Assembly (NCBI RefSeq): GCF_900128975.1
Contig: NZ_FQVC01000005.1
Span: 124,001-188,000, forward strand
Origin: Devosia limi DSM 17137
GTDB taxonomy: Bacteria; Pseudomonadota; Alphaproteobacteria; Rhizobiales; Devosiaceae
Reading direction: 5' to 3'
Length of the DNA: 64,000 bases
Below, piece by piece: positions 8,886-18,105 of the stretch. The notes beneath the pieces were generated by a model. The model was not told the DNA's origin, searched no databases, and worked only from the letters and a program-made list of their open reading frames with translations. How positions within the stretch are numbered: position 1 is the first letter of the stretch; each line of letters begins with the position of its first letter. The position numbers and the translations under genes are program-made.

Positions 8886-9535
8886 GCCTAGTTACCATTA
8901 TCGATTACGGCGCCGGCAATCTGCGCTCGGCGGCCAATGCCTTCGAGCGCGTTGCCGCCACGCTCGATACCCCGCCCGAAATTCTCGTCACCGCCGATCC
9001 CGAAGCCGTGCGTCGCGCTGATCGCATCATGCTGCCCGGCGTCGGCGCCTTTGCCGATTGCAAGGCGGGCCTCGATGCCGTCGCCGGCATGCGCGAAGTG
9101 CTCGAGGAGCGGGTGATCGCCGGCGGCGTGCCGTTCCTGGGCGTCTGTGTCGGCATGCAGCTGCTGGCCAGCGAGGGCCGCGAAAAGACCGTGACCCCCG
9201 GCCTTGGCTGGATCCCCGGCGCCGTCGAGCGGCTGACCCCGTCCGATCCCGGCCTCAAGATTCCCCATATGGGCTGGAACACGCTGACCGTGCAGAAGCC
9301 CCATGCCTTGCTGGCCGGCATTCCCGATGGCCCCGATGGGCTGCACGCCTATTTCGTGCACTCCTATCACCTGGTCACCGACAGTGCCGATACCCGCCTC
9401 GCCATCGCCGATTACGGCGGGCCGGTGACCGCCGCTGTCGGCCGCGACAATATCTTTGGCACCCAGTTCCACCCGGAAAAAAGCCAGGCGCTGGGCCTGA
9501 AGCTGATCGAGAATTTTTTGAGGTGGACGCCGTGA
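8882..9535 (+). CDS. hisH: imidazole glycerol phosphate synthase, glutaminase subunit
   Basis: Class I glutamine amidotransferase that supplies ammonia to HisF. 217 residues. It begins [18 protein letters not shown], has the nucleophile elbow GVCVGMQLL (near 85) with its Cys, and the His-x-Glu pair in [10 protein letters not shown] (near 195). It is coupled to DUF2628 upstream and hisA downstream by 4-base overlaps. Confidence 0.97.
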   Translation: MSLVTIIDYGAGNLRSAANAFERVAATLDTPPEILVTADPEAVRRADRIMLPGVGAFADCKAGLDAVAGMREVLEERVIAGGVPFLGVCVGMQLLASEGREKTVTPGLGWIPGAVERLTPSDPGLKIPHMGWNTLTVQKPHALLAGIPDGPDGLHAYFVHSYHLVTDSADTRLAIADYGGPVTAAVGRDNIFGTQFHPEKSQALGLKLIENFLRWTP

Positions 9536-10260
9536 TCCTGTTTCCCGCTATCGATCTCAAGGACGGTCAGTGCGTGCGCCTCAAGCTGGGCGACATGGAC
9601 CAGGCCACCGTGTTCAACGACAATCCCGCCGCGCAGGCCAAGTCGTTCGAGGACCAGGGCTTTGAATATCTCCATGTCGTCGATCTCAACGGCGCCTTTG
9701 CCGGCGAAAGCGTCAATGGATCGGCGGTCGATGCCATCCTCAAGGCGGTGAATTTCCCGGTGCAGCTGGGCGGTGGCATTCGCAATCTCGGCCATATCGA
9801 AAGCTGGCTGGGCAAGGGCCTGGCCCGCGTCATCCTCGGCACGGTCGCCGTGCGCGATCCCGAGCTGGTCAAAGCGGCGGCCAGAAACTTCCCCGGCCAG
9901 GTGGCTGTCGGCATTGATGCCCGCGCCGGCATGGTGGCGGTCGAAGGCTGGGCGGAAACCTCCGAACTCAGCGTCATCGAACTGGCCAAGCGCTTCGAGG
10001 GCGCCGGCGTGGCGGCGATCATCTATACCGATATCGACCGCGACGGCATTCTGGCTGGGATCAACTGGGACGCGACGCTGGAGCTGGCCCGCGCCACCTC
10101 CATTCCGGTCATCGCCTCGGGCGGCCTCGCCTCGATGGACGATATCGAGCGCATGACCCGGCCGGACTATCAGGTGCTGGAAGGCGCCATTTCCGGCCGC
10201 GCGCTCTATGACGGGCGCATTGATTCACGTGAAGCACTGGCTCTGCTGAGGGCGGCGTGA
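9532..10260 (+). CDS. hisA: ProFAR isomerase
   Basis: (Beta-alpha)8-barrel enzyme that opens the ProFAR ribose in histidine synthesis. 242 residues beginning [17 protein letters not shown]. Catalytic Asp residues lie in FPAIDLKDG and YTDIDRDG, with phosphate-binding segments VQLGGGIR and IASGGLAS. The start is a GTG at 9532 that overlaps the hisH stop (GTGA), with GAGG about eight bases upstream. The coding sequence contains one parS-like site at 10222-10235. Confidence 0.96.
   Translation: MILFPAIDLKDGQCVRLKLGDMDQATVFNDNPAAQAKSFEDQGFEYLHVVDLNGAFAGESVNGSAVDAILKAVNFPVQLGGGIRNLGHIESWLGKGLARVILGTVAVRDPELVKAAARNFPGQVAVGIDARAGMVAVEGWAETSELSVIELAKRFEGAGVAAIIYTDIDRDGILAGINWDATLELARATSIPVIASGGLASMDDIERMTRPDYQVLEGAISGRALYDGRIDSREALALLRAA
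10222..10235 (+). other. parS-like site 1 (variant GATTCACGTGAAGC)
   Basis: Inside hisA (codons for D-S-R-E-A). It shares the invariant GATTCACGTG with seven other copies in the window and has one change in the right arm. It includes a GANTC methylation site. Confidence 0.6.
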
Positions 10261-10592
10261 CCACCCAACCTGCCCAGGTCCGCCGCTTTCCCTGGCGCTT
10301 CTACACCATCGTGCTGGTGATGATCCTGTTGTTTGCCCTCTGGCCCGTGCTCTCGGTGTGCTTCACCTATCTGGTTGCCGAGGCCACCGGCTGCGTGGTC
10401 AATGAAGCCGGCATCAATCCCTGCCTCGTCCTGGGCCAGGATATTGGCGGCGTGCTCTATACCACCGGCGTCATGGGCTGGTTCATGCTGGTCACCCTGC
10501 CGCTGGGCGGGGGGGCGCTGATCGTCTGGCCGGTCATGCTGATCATCCACCGCCTCGCCTGGCGCCGCACCCAACCGGGAGGCGCCGCATGA
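10257..10592 (+). CDS. small two-segment membrane protein in the his operon
   Basis: 111 residues with two predicted membrane segments (about 15-38 and 73-97). Between them is a periplasmic-looking loop, [20 protein letters not shown], holding two cysteines that could pair. The GTG start overlaps the hisA stop by four bases. I remember proteobacterial proteins with a similar C-x-x-N-E-G-x-x-P-C loop but know no function. Confidence 0.65.
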   Translation: MTTQPAQVRRFPWRFYTIVLVMILLFALWPVLSVCFTYLVAEATGCVVNEAGINPCLVLGQDIGGVLYTTGVMGWFMLVTLPLGGGALIVWPVMLIIHRLAWRRTQPGGAA

Positions 10593-10816
10593 GCCGACAG
10601 CGCCAGCCCCGCGCCATCCTGGTGCAGCGGGTCAACTTCCTCTGGTATGGCCTGCCCATCCTGCCGATCCTGGCCGCTTTCTATGCCGCGATCGCCGGCT
10701 ATTTGCCCTCCTGGGTGGCGCTGATCGCCGTCTTTGCCTTTTTCATGTGGCTGTTTTCGCTGCTGTTCACGCTGTTTGCCGTGTTGAAGCGCCGCAACAA
10801 GGATCCCCGTTCATGA
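10589..10816 (+). CDS. small two-segment membrane protein in the his operon
   Basis: 75 residues. It has a basic N-terminus, two hydrophobic segments (about 19-37 and 42-65) and a basic tail KRRNKDPRS, so it is probably an inner-membrane hairpin with both ends cytoplasmic. ATG 10589 overlaps the preceding stop, and its own stop overlaps hisF, so it is locked into the operon. No family recognised. Confidence 0.6.
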   Translation: MSRQRQPRAILVQRVNFLWYGLPILPILAAFYAAIAGYLPSWVALIAVFAFFMWLFSLLFTLFAVLKRRNKDPRS

Positions 10817-11637
10817 GCCTCAAGACCCGCCTGATCCCCTGCCTCGATGTCAAGGATGGCCGCGTGGTCAAGGGTGTGCAGTTTGTCGATCTGATCGATG
10901 CCGGCGACCCGGTTGCGGCCGCCATTGCCTATGATGCCGCCGGCGCCGATGAACTCTGCTTCCTCGATATCGCCGCCAGCCATGAAGGCCGCGAGACCAT
11001 TTTCGATGTCGTCGCCCGCACCGCCGAGCATTGCTTCATGCCGGTTACCGTCGGCGGCGGCGTGCGCACCATCGAGGATATCCGCAAGCTCCTGCTCTCG
11101 GGCGCCGACAAGGTGGCGATCAATTCGGCTGCCGTCACCGATCCCGATTTCATCTCCCGCGCCGCCGACAAGTTCGGCAATCAGTGCATCGTCGTTTCCG
11201 TCGACGCCAAGCAGCGGCTCGATCAGGCGGTGGGTGGCGATAACGGCCAGGCGGTCCGCCGCGAGGACAAGGAAAGCCAATGGGAAATCTATACCCATGG
11301 CGGCCGCAAGCCGTCGGGGCTCGATGCGGTAGAGTTCGCTGCCCGCATGGTCGAGCGCGGCGCCGGCGAATTGCTGGTGACCTCGATGGATCGCGACGGC
11401 ACCCGCTCGGGCTTTGATATCGCCCTGACCCGCGCCATTGCCGATGCGGTGGCAGTTCCGGTGATTGCCTCGGGCGGCGTCGGCACGCTCGATCACCTGG
11501 TCGAGGGCGTGCGCGAAGGCCATGCCAGCGCCGTGCTGGCCGCCTCGATTTTCCACTTCGGCACCTTCACCATCCCCCAGGCCAAGCAGTATCTGCAGAG
11601 CCATGGCATTGCCGTGCGTATGGACCGCGCCGCTTAG
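10813..11637 (+). CDS. hisF: imidazole glycerol phosphate synthase, cyclase subunit
   Basis: Barrel partner of HisH that forms IGP and AICAR. 274 residues, slightly longer than the usual 250-258 because of the insert around [18 protein letters not shown] (about residue 140-157). Catalytic Asp residues are in [14 protein letters not shown] and [11 protein letters not shown], with phosphate-binding VGGGVR and IASGGVG. The start ATG at 10813 overlaps the previous gene. Confidence 0.97.
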   Translation: MSLKTRLIPCLDVKDGRVVKGVQFVDLIDAGDPVAAAIAYDAAGADELCFLDIAASHEGRETIFDVVARTAEHCFMPVTVGGGVRTIEDIRKLLLSGADKVAINSAAVTDPDFISRAADKFGNQCIVVSVDAKQRLDQAVGGDNGQAVRREDKESQWEIYTHGGRKPSGLDAVEFAARMVERGAGELLVTSMDRDGTRSGFDIALTRAIADAVAVPVIASGGVGTLDHLVEGVREGHASAVLAASIFHFGTFTIPQAKQYLQSHGIAVRMDRAA

Positions 11638-11682
11638 GTCCGGAAGAGCCTACCCTGTTTTTGCTGACGCTCGGAGACCCCG

Positions 11683-12006
11683 ATGAGCTTTACCCTCGAA
11701 GACCTCGATGCCCGTCTGGCCATGCGCGCCGCCGCCTCCCCCGAGGAAAGCTATACGGCCAAGCTGTTGAGCCGCGGCGTCGCCAAATGTGCGCAAAAGC
11801 TCGGCGAGGAAGCCACCGAAGCGGTGATCGCCGCTGTCGGCAATGACCAGCCCGAATTGACCAAGGAGGCCGGCGACGTGCTCTATCACCTGCTGGTGCT
11901 GCTGCGCGCCGCCGATGTGCCGCTGAGCGCGGTCATGGCCGAGCTGGAAAGCCGCACCGCCCAGTCCGGCCTCGCTGAAAAAGCCGGCCGCCGGGGCGAT
12001 CGCTAA
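11683..12006 (+). CDS. hisE: phosphoribosyl-ATP pyrophosphatase
   Basis: 107-residue MazG-like enzyme that removes pyrophosphate from PR-ATP early in histidine synthesis. Metal-binding acidic residues lie in [13 protein letters not shown] and [14 protein letters not shown]. It is a stand-alone HisE, not a HisIE fusion. Its TAA shares a base with the coaA ATG. Confidence 0.95.
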   Translation: MSFTLEDLDARLAMRAAASPEESYTAKLLSRGVAKCAQKLGEEATEAVIAAVGNDQPELTKEAGDVLYHLLVLLRAADVPLSAVMAELESRTAQSGLAEKAGRRGDR

Positions 12007-12956
12007 TGGCCAGGCGTGCTGCCGTTCCGGCGCCCTATCACCGGTTCACCAAGGCCCAATGGTCCAAGCTGCGCGATGGCGAGCTGATGACCCTGACCGC
12101 CGAGGACATCAAGCGCCTGCGCACCCTGTCCGATCCGATCTCGCTCAAGGAAGCCGAGGAGATCTACCTGCCGCTGACGCGCCTGCTCTCCTATTATGTC
12201 GAGGCCGTCCAGGGCCTGCACAATGTCTCGACCCGCTTCCTCAATACCCCCGACCAGAAGGTGCCGTTCATCATCGGCGTCGCTGGCTCGGTCGCGGTGG
12301 GCAAGTCGACCACGGCGCGTATCCTGCAGGCCCTGCTGCAGCGCTGGCCCTCCAGCCCCAAGGTCGATCTGGTCACCACCGACGGGTTCCTGCATCCCAA
12401 TGCGGTGCTCACCGAGCGCGGGCTGATGGAGCGCAAGGGGTTTCCCGAAAGCTACGATCGCACGCGCTTCGTTGCCTTCCTGGCCGATATCAAATCGGGC
12501 AAGCCCCGGGTGCAGGTCCCGGTCTATTCCCACCTGGTCTATGATGTGGTGCCGGGCGAGGAAGTGACGATCGAGCGCCCCGATATCCTGATTGTCGAGG
12601 GTCTCAACATCCTGCAGCCCGGCGAATTGCCGCGCACCGGCAAGCCGATTGTCTTTGCCTCCGACTTCATCGATTTCTCGGTCTATATCGACGCCGACGA
12701 GGCGGACCTGCGCGACTGGTTCATGGAGCGCTTCTTCCGCCTGCGCGAAACCGCCTTCCGCGACCCCACTTCGTTCTTCCGCCGCTTCTCGGAAATGAGC
12801 AAGGACGAGGCCGGCACCTTCGGCCAGAAGGTCTGGGAGACCATCAACCTGCCCAACCTGCTGGACAATGTCGTCCCCACCCGCGGCCGCGCCGACCTGA
12901 TCCTCAAAAAGGGCAAGAGCCATTTGATCGAGGAAGTGCAACTGCGCCGGGTTTGA
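12006..12956 (+). CDS. coaA: type I pantothenate kinase
   Basis: Phosphorylates pantothenate, the first and rate-limiting step of CoA synthesis; type I enzymes are inhibited by CoA. 316 residues with P-loop [15 protein letters not shown] (about 92-106), the family segment [11 protein letters not shown] and catalytic-region [14 protein letters not shown]. The ATG overlaps the hisE stop. hisE-coaA linkage is usual in Hyphomicrobiales. Confidence 0.96.
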   Translation: MARRAAVPAPYHRFTKAQWSKLRDGELMTLTAEDIKRLRTLSDPISLKEAEEIYLPLTRLLSYYVEAVQGLHNVSTRFLNTPDQKVPFIIGVAGSVAVGKSTTARILQALLQRWPSSPKVDLVTTDGFLHPNAVLTERGLMERKGFPESYDRTRFVAFLADIKSGKPRVQVPVYSHLVYDVVPGEEVTIERPDILIVEGLNILQPGELPRTGKPIVFASDFIDFSVYIDADEADLRDWFMERFFRLRETAFRDPTSFFRRFSEMSKDEAGTFGQKVWETINLPNLLDNVVPTRGRADLILKKGKSHLIEEVQLRRV

Positions 12957-13001
12957 TGGTTACGGGGCGTTCGGGTCACGGCCGCCACCCCGGATCCCAC
13001 C

Positions 13002-13115
13002 CCACCCACCGCGCTGCCCACGGGCTCGACCCGTGGGCCACTATCAGCGCGCCAAGATATCTCGGTGTTTGCGGCGAATGACCCGCGGGTCAAGCCCGCG
13101 GGCAGCACAGTGGGT
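13002..13115. repeat. composite palindromic repeat, family B (copy 1)
   Basis: Ends form an imperfect terminal inverted repeat (ACCCACCGCGCTGCC on the left; the inverse of ACCCACTGTGCTGCC on the right). Each arm carries its own palindrome, CACGGGctcgacCCGTG and CCGCGGGtcaagCCCGCGG. Part of a 477-base gene-free stretch (12957-13433) after coaA that holds only repeats. Confidence 0.7.
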
Positions 13116-13183
13116 GTTGGACACGCGGCGCGCAGGCATCACGCAGACCGCGATTTAGGGGTAAATTCCATCCCTCCTCAATC

Positions 13184-13261
13184 GTCATTGCCCGGCTCGT
13201 CCGGGCAATCCACTCTTCCACCGCATGAAAGATGGATCACCCGGACAAGCCCGGTGATGAC
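13184..13261. repeat. palindromic repeat, family A (copy 1)
   Basis: Two palindromes, ttgcccggctcgtccgggca and the inverted-type cacccggacaagcccggtga, are separated by about 30 bases. Close copies occur at 20605-20680 and 20878-20953. No coding potential seen. Confidence 0.7.
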
Positions 13262-13316
13262 GCTGGTGCTGAAACGGAGCGGAGCTGCACTGCACAGTGC
13301 GGTGAGTTGAGCCCAG

Positions 13317-13367
13317 CCCACCCACCGGGCTGCCCACGGGCTCGACCCGTGGGCCACTACCAGCGCG
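13317..13367. repeat. half copy of family B repeat
   Basis: Left arm only (ccacccaccgggctgccc followed by the acgggctcgacccgt palindrome), the same arm as in the copy at 13002. It lies between coaA and the convergent kinase gene. Confidence 0.6.
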
Positions 13368-13433
13368 TACTGGGCGCAGTGTTTACGCCAACCCCTCGGG
13401 ACAAGGCCCTCTTCAGTCGCGGCGTCCAGACGC

Positions 13434-14441
13434 CTACCCGGCCAGCCCGTGCTGCTTGCTCAGCTCTTCCAGATCCAGCTGTGGCCGCGCCCCGATATGG
13501 GTGATCACTTCCGATGCGGCGAGGCACCCGGTCTTGAGGGCGCTTTCCAGCGTCTGGCCGCGCGCCATGCCCAAGAGGAACCCCGAGGCGAACAGATCGC
13601 CGGCGCCGGTGGCATCGACCACCTTGTCGATGGCATAGGCCGGGATCGAAACGATCTCGCCATTATGGATGGCCATGGCGCCATCGGCGCCCATGGTGAT
13701 CGCGGCCAGTTCGGCATCCTTGGCAATCTGGCGCACCGCCTCGCCCAGGTCGTCGGTCTGGTACAGCGACTTCAGCTCATGCACATTGGCAAACACATAA
13801 TCCATGGTCTGGCTGCGCATCAGGTCGAGGAATTCATCGCGGAAACGATCGACGCAGAACGGATCGCTCAGCGTGAAGGCGGCAGCGCGTTCGTGCTTGT
13901 GGGCATAATGGGCGGCGCGCACAAACGCCTTCTTGGCCTCAGCCGGGTCCCACAGAAAGCCTTCCATATAGGTGATCGCCGCGCCGCCGATTTCGTCCTC
14001 GACAATGTCGGCCTCGGTCAGCTGCTGGCAGGCCCCCAGATAGGTATTCATGGTGCGCTCGCCATCGTCGTCGCAGACATAGATCATCGAGCGCGCGGTG
14101 GGGGCGCCATGGATCAGGCGCGGCGTGGCGTAGTGCACGCCGATGGCGCGGAAATCCTCGTCGAAGAAATCGCCCAGTTCGTCCTCGGCCACCTTGCCGA
14201 CAAAGGCGGCGCGGCCGCCCAGCGAGGCGACGCCGGCGGCGGTATTGGCGGCGCTGCCACCCGAAATCTGCTGCTTGCCGGCCGGCATGCGGCCATAAAG
14301 GTCGATGGCGCGATCCGCATCGATCAGATGCATGATACCACGGCTCATGCCTTCGGCTTCGATAAAGCCCTGCTCGGCCGGTGCGATGATGTCGACAATC
14401 GCATTGCCGATGGTGAGGACGTCGAAGCGGGTCTGGGCCAT
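13434..14441 (-). CDS. PfkB family carbohydrate kinase, probably adenosine kinase
   Basis: 335 residues. The N-terminal GNAIVDIIAPAE, the sugar-lid motif SGGSAANTAAGVASLGG (about 60-76) and the C-terminal anion-hole/catalytic motif DATGAGDLFASGFLLGMARG with the catalytic Asp in GAGD are diagnostic of PfkB/ribokinase enzymes. Overall resemblance is to alphaproteobacterial adenosine kinases, which salvage adenosine to AMP. Substrate is inferred, not proven. Monocistronic; upstream is TetR on the same strand. Confidence 0.8.
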   Translation of the reverse strand: MAQTRFDVLTIGNAIVDIIAPAEQGFIEAEGMSRGIMHLIDADRAIDLYGRMPAGKQQISGGSAANTAAGVASLGGRAAFVGKVAEDELGDFFDEDFRAIGVHYATPRLIHGAPTARSMIYVCDDDGERTMNTYLGACQQLTEADIVEDEIGGAAITYMEGFLWDPAEAKKAFVRAAHYAHKHERAAAFTLSDPFCVDRFRDEFLDLMRSQTMDYVFANVHELKSLYQTDDLGEAVRQIAKDAELAAITMGADGAMAIHNGEIVSIPAYAIDKVVDATGAGDLFASGFLLGMARGQTLESALKTGCLAASEVITHIGARPQLDLEELSKQHGLAG

Positions 14442-14506
14442 TGCGGGTCCGAAAATGTGAGGGATTACCCGAGCGATGTAGCGGATCGACCCCGGCGGCG
14501 CAACGC

Positions 14507-15091
14507 TTAAGCGCCGGCCGGCTCGGTCCCGATGATGGCCCTGATCAGCCCATCCAGGTTCTCGCCCTCGCGAATGGCGATCTGCCCGTCGAGCAAGAGG
14601 ATGGCCAGCCCATGCACCTTGGCCCAGGCCTGCAGCGCCGCGATCCGCCCGCCATCGGGGCTGCTGGTGGCGGTGGCAATGCGCAGCGTTTCAAACGCCG
14701 CGTCCGCCGCCATGCGCAGCGTCGGCCGGTTGGCCCGCTTCAGCTCCGGCGAGAACATCAGCCGGAACAATTCCATATTGTCGAGCGCAAAGCGGACATA
14801 GGCATGCCCCATCGCCGCCAGCCGCGCTTCCGGGGTGTCGCCGATGGCGGCCTCTTTCATCTGCGCGCTGAATTGCTGATAGCCGCGCACCGCCAATGCC
14901 TCGAGCAGCGAGATCTTGTTGTCGAAATGCCGATAGGGGGCGGCGGGCGAGACCTTGAGCAGCCGCGCCAGCTCGCGTAGCCCCAAATTGGCGGCACCGC
15001 CGCTTTCCAGCATGGCCATGGCGCCATCCAGCAGCGCCCGGCGCAGGTCGCCATGGTGGTAGGGTTGGGGTTTCGGCAGAGATGTTGACAT
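14507..15091 (-). CDS. TetR family transcriptional regulator
   Basis: 194 residues. The N-terminal HTH (HGDLRRALLDGAMAMLES, then GLRELARLLKVSPAAPYRHFDNKISLLEALAV) is a textbook TetR domain, and the C-terminal part resembles the WHG-type ligand domain. It is transcribed divergently from the DUF2214 gene 86 bases away, which makes that gene its likely target. Confidence 0.85.
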   Translation of the reverse strand: MSTSLPKPQPYHHGDLRRALLDGAMAMLESGGAANLGLRELARLLKVSPAAPYRHFDNKISLLEALAVRGYQQFSAQMKEAAIGDTPEARLAAMGHAYVRFALDNMELFRLMFSPELKRANRPTLRMAADAAFETLRIATATSSPDGGRIAALQAWAKVHGLAILLLDGQIAIREGENLDGLIRAIIGTEPAGA

Positions 15092-15132
15092 TGCTTACAC
15101 TGAATTCTACTTATGTGGTCACTGTTAACATC
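15081..15132. promoter_or_regulatory. candidate operator between tetR and the DUF2214 gene
   Basis: Inverted repeat: gatgttgaca (15081-15090) and tgttaacatc (15123-15132) match at 9 of 10 positions. The left arm overlaps the tetR start codon. The 32-base spacing is long for one TetR dimer, so two sites or coincidence are possible. Confidence 0.35.
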
Positions 15133-15177
15133 ATCGGCGGACGATGCAAGGCCGCAAGAAGTTTAGGTGAGGCTCTG

Positions 15178-15633
15178 ATGCCTGATATCGATCTGCTGCT
15201 GGCCATCCTGCACCACCTTGCCGTTTTCACGCTGGTCGGCATCCTCGCCGCCGAGTTTGCGCTGTTGCGTCCGGGTCTTGCCGGGCCGCGCCTCAACCAG
15301 CTGGCCCGCATCGATGGCGCCTATGGCGGTGTCGCCGGCCTTGTCATCGTCGCCGGTTTCCTGCGGGTGTTCTTCGGTGCGTCGGGCGCGGAATACTACC
15401 TGAGCAATTGGGTGTTCTGGGGCAAGATTGGCGCCTTCCTAGGTGCTGGCCTGCTGTCGATCCGCCCGACCATGGCCATCCTCGGCTGGAGCCGCCAGGC
15501 CAAGGCCGATCCGGATTACGCGCCGCCGGCCACCGAGATCGCCACCCTCCGCCCCATCCTCTATGCCCAGATCGGCCTGCTCGCCCTCATCCCCATCTTC
15601 GCCGCCGCCATGGCCCGCGGCTACGGCCTCTAG
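15178..15633 (+). CDS. DUF2214 family membrane protein
   Basis: 151 residues with four likely membrane segments (about 5-24, 47-66, 80-97 and 127-146). It matches the DUF2214 pattern: an N-terminal LLAILHHLAVFTLVGILAAE and a conserved LRVFFGASGAEYYLSNWVFWGK. Function unknown. The ATG at 15178 is preferred because it precedes the first membrane helix. Probably controlled by the divergent TetR. Confidence 0.75.
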   Translation: MPDIDLLLAILHHLAVFTLVGILAAEFALLRPGLAGPRLNQLARIDGAYGGVAGLVIVAGFLRVFFGASGAEYYLSNWVFWGKIGAFLGAGLLSIRPTMAILGWSRQAKADPDYAPPATEIATLRPILYAQIGLLALIPIFAAAMARGYGL

Positions 15634-15662
15634 GCCAGAGCCGACCAACCAAGCCATAAGTC

Positions 15663-15688
15663 GTCATCCCGGCTTTCGCCGGGATGAC
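15663..15688. terminator. hairpin between the convergent DUF2214 gene and nth
   Basis: Perfect 11-bp stem GTCATCCCGGC / GCCGGGATGAC with a TTTC loop. It lacks a T-run, so it may be a REP-type palindrome (family C arm) doing service between convergent genes. Confidence 0.5.
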
Positions 15689-15702
15689 GCCTTGGGGAGC
15701 CG

Positions 15703-16377
15703 CTATTTCTGCACCGGCGCCGGTGTCTTGGGTTCAAACTGGCACCATTCCGCAATGATGCAGCGCCAGCATTCCGGCTTGCGCGCCTTGCAGATGTAAC
15801 GCCCGTGCAGGATCAGCCAGTGATGCGCATGCAGCAGGTAGCGCTCGGGTACCGCCTTCTGCATGGCCAGTTCCACCGCCAGCGGCGTCGCCCCCGGGGC
15901 TATGCCGGTGCGGTTGCCGACGCGGAACAGATGCGTGTCCACCGCAATGGTCGGCTGCTTGAACCAGATATTGAGCACCACATTGGCGGTTTTCCGCCCC
16001 ACGCCCGGCAACGCCTCGAGTTCCTCGCGCGTATCGGGCACTTCGCCATTATGCCGCTCCAGCAGCAGCTGGCTCAGCGCATAGACATTCTTGGCCTTGG
16101 TCCGATACAGGCCGATCGTCTTGACGTGATCTTCGATCGCCTGCTGCCCCAGCGCCACCATCGCAGCCGGGGTCGGGGCCAGCTGGAACAGCGCCTTGGT
16201 GGCCTTGTTGACCCCAACGTCCGTTGCCTGCGCCGACAGCACTACCGCCACCAGCAGGGTAAAGGCATTGCTGTAATCCAGCTCGCCCTTGGGCTCGGGG
16301 TCCATTTGCGCGAAGCGCGCGAAAATCGATTCCACGTCCGCCTTCGACAGCGACTTCACTTTTCTTGGCTTCGCCAT
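15703..16377 (-). CDS. nth: endonuclease III (DNA glycosylase/AP lyase)
   Basis: Base-excision-repair enzyme removing oxidised pyrimidines. 224 residues. The helix-hairpin-helix LEALPGVGRKTANVVL contains the catalytic Lys, VDTHLFRVGNR contains the catalytic Asp, and a C-terminal 4Fe-4S loop has Cys spacing C-x6-C-x2-C-x5-C (in ICKARKPECWRCIIAEWC). The start at ATG 16377 fits family length. An in-frame ATG four codons earlier is possible. Confidence 0.95.
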   Translation of the reverse strand: MAKPRKVKSLSKADVESIFARFAQMDPEPKGELDYSNAFTLLVAVVLSAQATDVGVNKATKALFQLAPTPAAMVALGQQAIEDHVKTIGLYRTKAKNVYALSQLLLERHNGEVPDTREELEALPGVGRKTANVVLNIWFKQPTIAVDTHLFRVGNRTGIAPGATPLAVELAMQKAVPERYLLHAHHWLILHGRYICKARKPECWRCIIAEWCQFEPKTPAPVQK

Positions 16378-16414
16378 TCTCTCGCCCATGATTCTGCGGC
16401 TATAGTCACTCATC

Positions 16415-16906
16415 ATGCCCTTGCAAGCCACAACCACGTCGCCGTTGTTCGCGGCAGAATTGACGCCCCACCGGTCCATGACCCTGCGCGGCATGCGCAT
16501 CGTCATTGCCCTGATCATTGTGCTGGGCGCCCTGCCCGGGCTGATCTTCTTCTCGCTCGGCGCTTGGCCGATCATCGGCTTTATGGGCCTCGATATCATC
16601 GCCATCATCTGGGCGCTGCGCGTTTCGATGAACGCCGGTAAGCGGCGCGAGCAGATCACCCTCTGGCCCGATCGGCTGGATATCACGGTCACCGATGCCA
16701 AGGGCAATGCCGTGACCAAGCGTTTCGATCCGCGCACCCTGCGCCTGCAGCTCGACCGCGATTACGATGAGCGCACCACGGCGCTCAAGCTCCGCGCCGG
16801 CGGCGAGGAAACCGAAATCGGCGCCTTCCTGACGCTGGATGACAAGTCCAGCTTTGGCAAGGCCTTCGGCACCGCCCTGCGCCAGGCCCGCAGCGGGCGG
16901 TTCTGA
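16415..16906 (+). CDS. DUF2244 domain membrane protein
   Basis: 163 residues: two adjacent membrane helices (about 28-49 and 51-68), then a soluble domain with ITLWPDRLDITVTDAKG, the DUF2244 layout. It is divergent from nth, with 37 bases between start codons. The family is linked by position to nth in many alphaproteobacteria, but its role is unknown. Confidence 0.75.
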   Translation: MPLQATTTSPLFAAELTPHRSMTLRGMRIVIALIIVLGALPGLIFFSLGAWPIIGFMGLDIIAIIWALRVSMNAGKRREQITLWPDRLDITVTDAKGNAVTKRFDPRTLRLQLDRDYDERTTALKLRAGGEETEIGAFLTLDDKSSFGKAFGTALRQARSGRF

Positions 16907-16955
16907 TCGTCAAAATCGGGTCGCTTTGCCGCGCTGGCGCTCCTACATTGGGGCC

Positions 16956-17825
16956 ATGAACACGCTCGCGACTGCCACCCCCGCCACCGATTACGACACC
17001 ATTCGCGCCGCCATCCGCTATCTCAGCGAGACCGGCCCGGACGTGGCCGATCTGGGGCGCTTCGCCCGGGCGCTGGGCCTGACCGAGCGCCAGCTGACCG
17101 ATCTGTTCCGCCGCTGGTGCGGGCTCAGTCCCAAATCCTTCGCCCAGGCCGTGGCGCTCGACCATGCCAAGTCGCTGCTGCGCGCCCAGGAAAGCGTCCT
17201 CGACACCACCTATGAGGTCGGCCTGTCCTCGACCTCGCGCCTACATGATCTGTTCGTGACTTACGAGGCCATGCCGCCGGGCGTGTTCCGCGCCGGTGGC
17301 GCCGGCATCGACATGGTCTGGGGCGCCGCGCCCTCGCCCTTCGGCACGGCCGTGGTCACCGCCACCGAATATGGCATGTCGGGCCTCGGCTTTGCCGATG
17401 CCGAAACGAGCATCGAGCAGGCCTTTGAGGATCTCGCGCGCCGCTGGCCCAATGCCCGCTTCACCCGCAACGACGCCCGCATCGCCCCGCTGGCGGCGCA
17501 GGCCTTCGATCCCGCCCGCTGGTCCGCCGACCATCCGGTGCGCGTGGTGCTGATCGGCACCGATTTCGAGGTGAAAGTCTGGGAAACGCTGCTCAAGATC
17601 CCGGTCGGCTGCGCCACCACTTATGGCGAAGTTGCCAGCCATATCGGCCGCCCCAGCGCCTCCCGCGCCGTCGGCGCTGCTGTCGGCAAAAACCCGATTT
17701 CCTTCGTCGTCCCCTGCCACCGCGTCGTCGGCACCTCCGGCGCCCTGACCGGCTATCACTGGGGCGTCCCGCGCAAACGCGCCATCCTCGGCTGGGAAGC
17801 CGGTGTCATCTCCGCCGCCCACTAG
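16956..17825 (+). CDS. AraC-type HTH fused to O6-methylguanine-DNA methyltransferase (Ada-like)
   Basis: 289 residues. An AraC-like HTH (about 15-110, with LTERQLTDLFRRWCGLSPKSF) is followed by an O6-alkylguanine-DNA alkyltransferase domain ending in IPVGCATTYGEVASHIGRP and the active-site VVPCHRVVG, with the acceptor Cys in PCHR. The N-terminal zinc/phosphotriester domain of E. coli Ada is missing, so methylphosphotriester sensing by that route is not possible. Start ATG 16956. A parS-like site begins right after its stop codon. Confidence 0.88.
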   Translation: MNTLATATPATDYDTIRAAIRYLSETGPDVADLGRFARALGLTERQLTDLFRRWCGLSPKSFAQAVALDHAKSLLRAQESVLDTTYEVGLSSTSRLHDLFVTYEAMPPGVFRAGGAGIDMVWGAAPSPFGTAVVTATEYGMSGLGFADAETSIEQAFEDLARRWPNARFTRNDARIAPLAAQAFDPARWSADHPVRVVLIGTDFEVKVWETLLKIPVGCATTYGEVASHIGRPSASRAVGAAVGKNPISFVVPCHRVVGTSGALTGYHWGVPRKRAILGWEAGVISAAH

Positions 17826-17839
17826 GATTCACGTGAAAC
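17826..17839 (+). other. parS-like site 2 (GATTCACGTGAAAC)
   Basis: Exact 14-mer immediately after the stop codon of the Ada-like gene. It differs from the parS core GTTTCACGTGAAAC at one base, which creates GANTC. Confidence 0.7.
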
Positions 17840-17858
17840 CCTGGGTCCCACCCACCGG

Positions 17859-17956
17859 GTCATCCCGGCGCAGGCCGGGATCCATTCCGAAGGCTCTCTG
17901 CAGCATCCAGTTCATGGATGGAACACAGCATGGATTCCGGCCTGCGCCGGAATGAC
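17859..17956. repeat. palindromic repeat, family C (diverged copy)
   Basis: Left arm gtcatcccggcgcaggccgg and inverted right arm ending ccggaatgac are about 55 bases apart. The inner part has a second inverted repeat, ttcatggatggaa-type. It lies between the convergent Ada-like gene and gpmA. Confidence 0.65.
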
Positions 17957-18000
17957 ATCGCGGTTGCTGTCCCAGAGGACCCCCGAATAAGTCCCCTCCC

Positions 18001-18103
18001 CACCCACCGCGCTGCCCCCGGACTTGATCCGGGGGCCATTCGCCGCTTGTGCAGAGGTGAGCGTGATCCACGGACGAAGCCCGTGCACAGCCCCGTGGGC
18101 GGG
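18001..18103. repeat. composite palindromic repeat, family B (copy 2)
   Basis: Left arm cacccaccgcgctgccc with palindrome CCCCCGGacttgatCCGGGGG; the right arm is degenerate (ccacggacgaagcccgtg). It directly precedes the gpmA stop codon. Confidence 0.65.
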
Positions 18104-18105
18104 AG

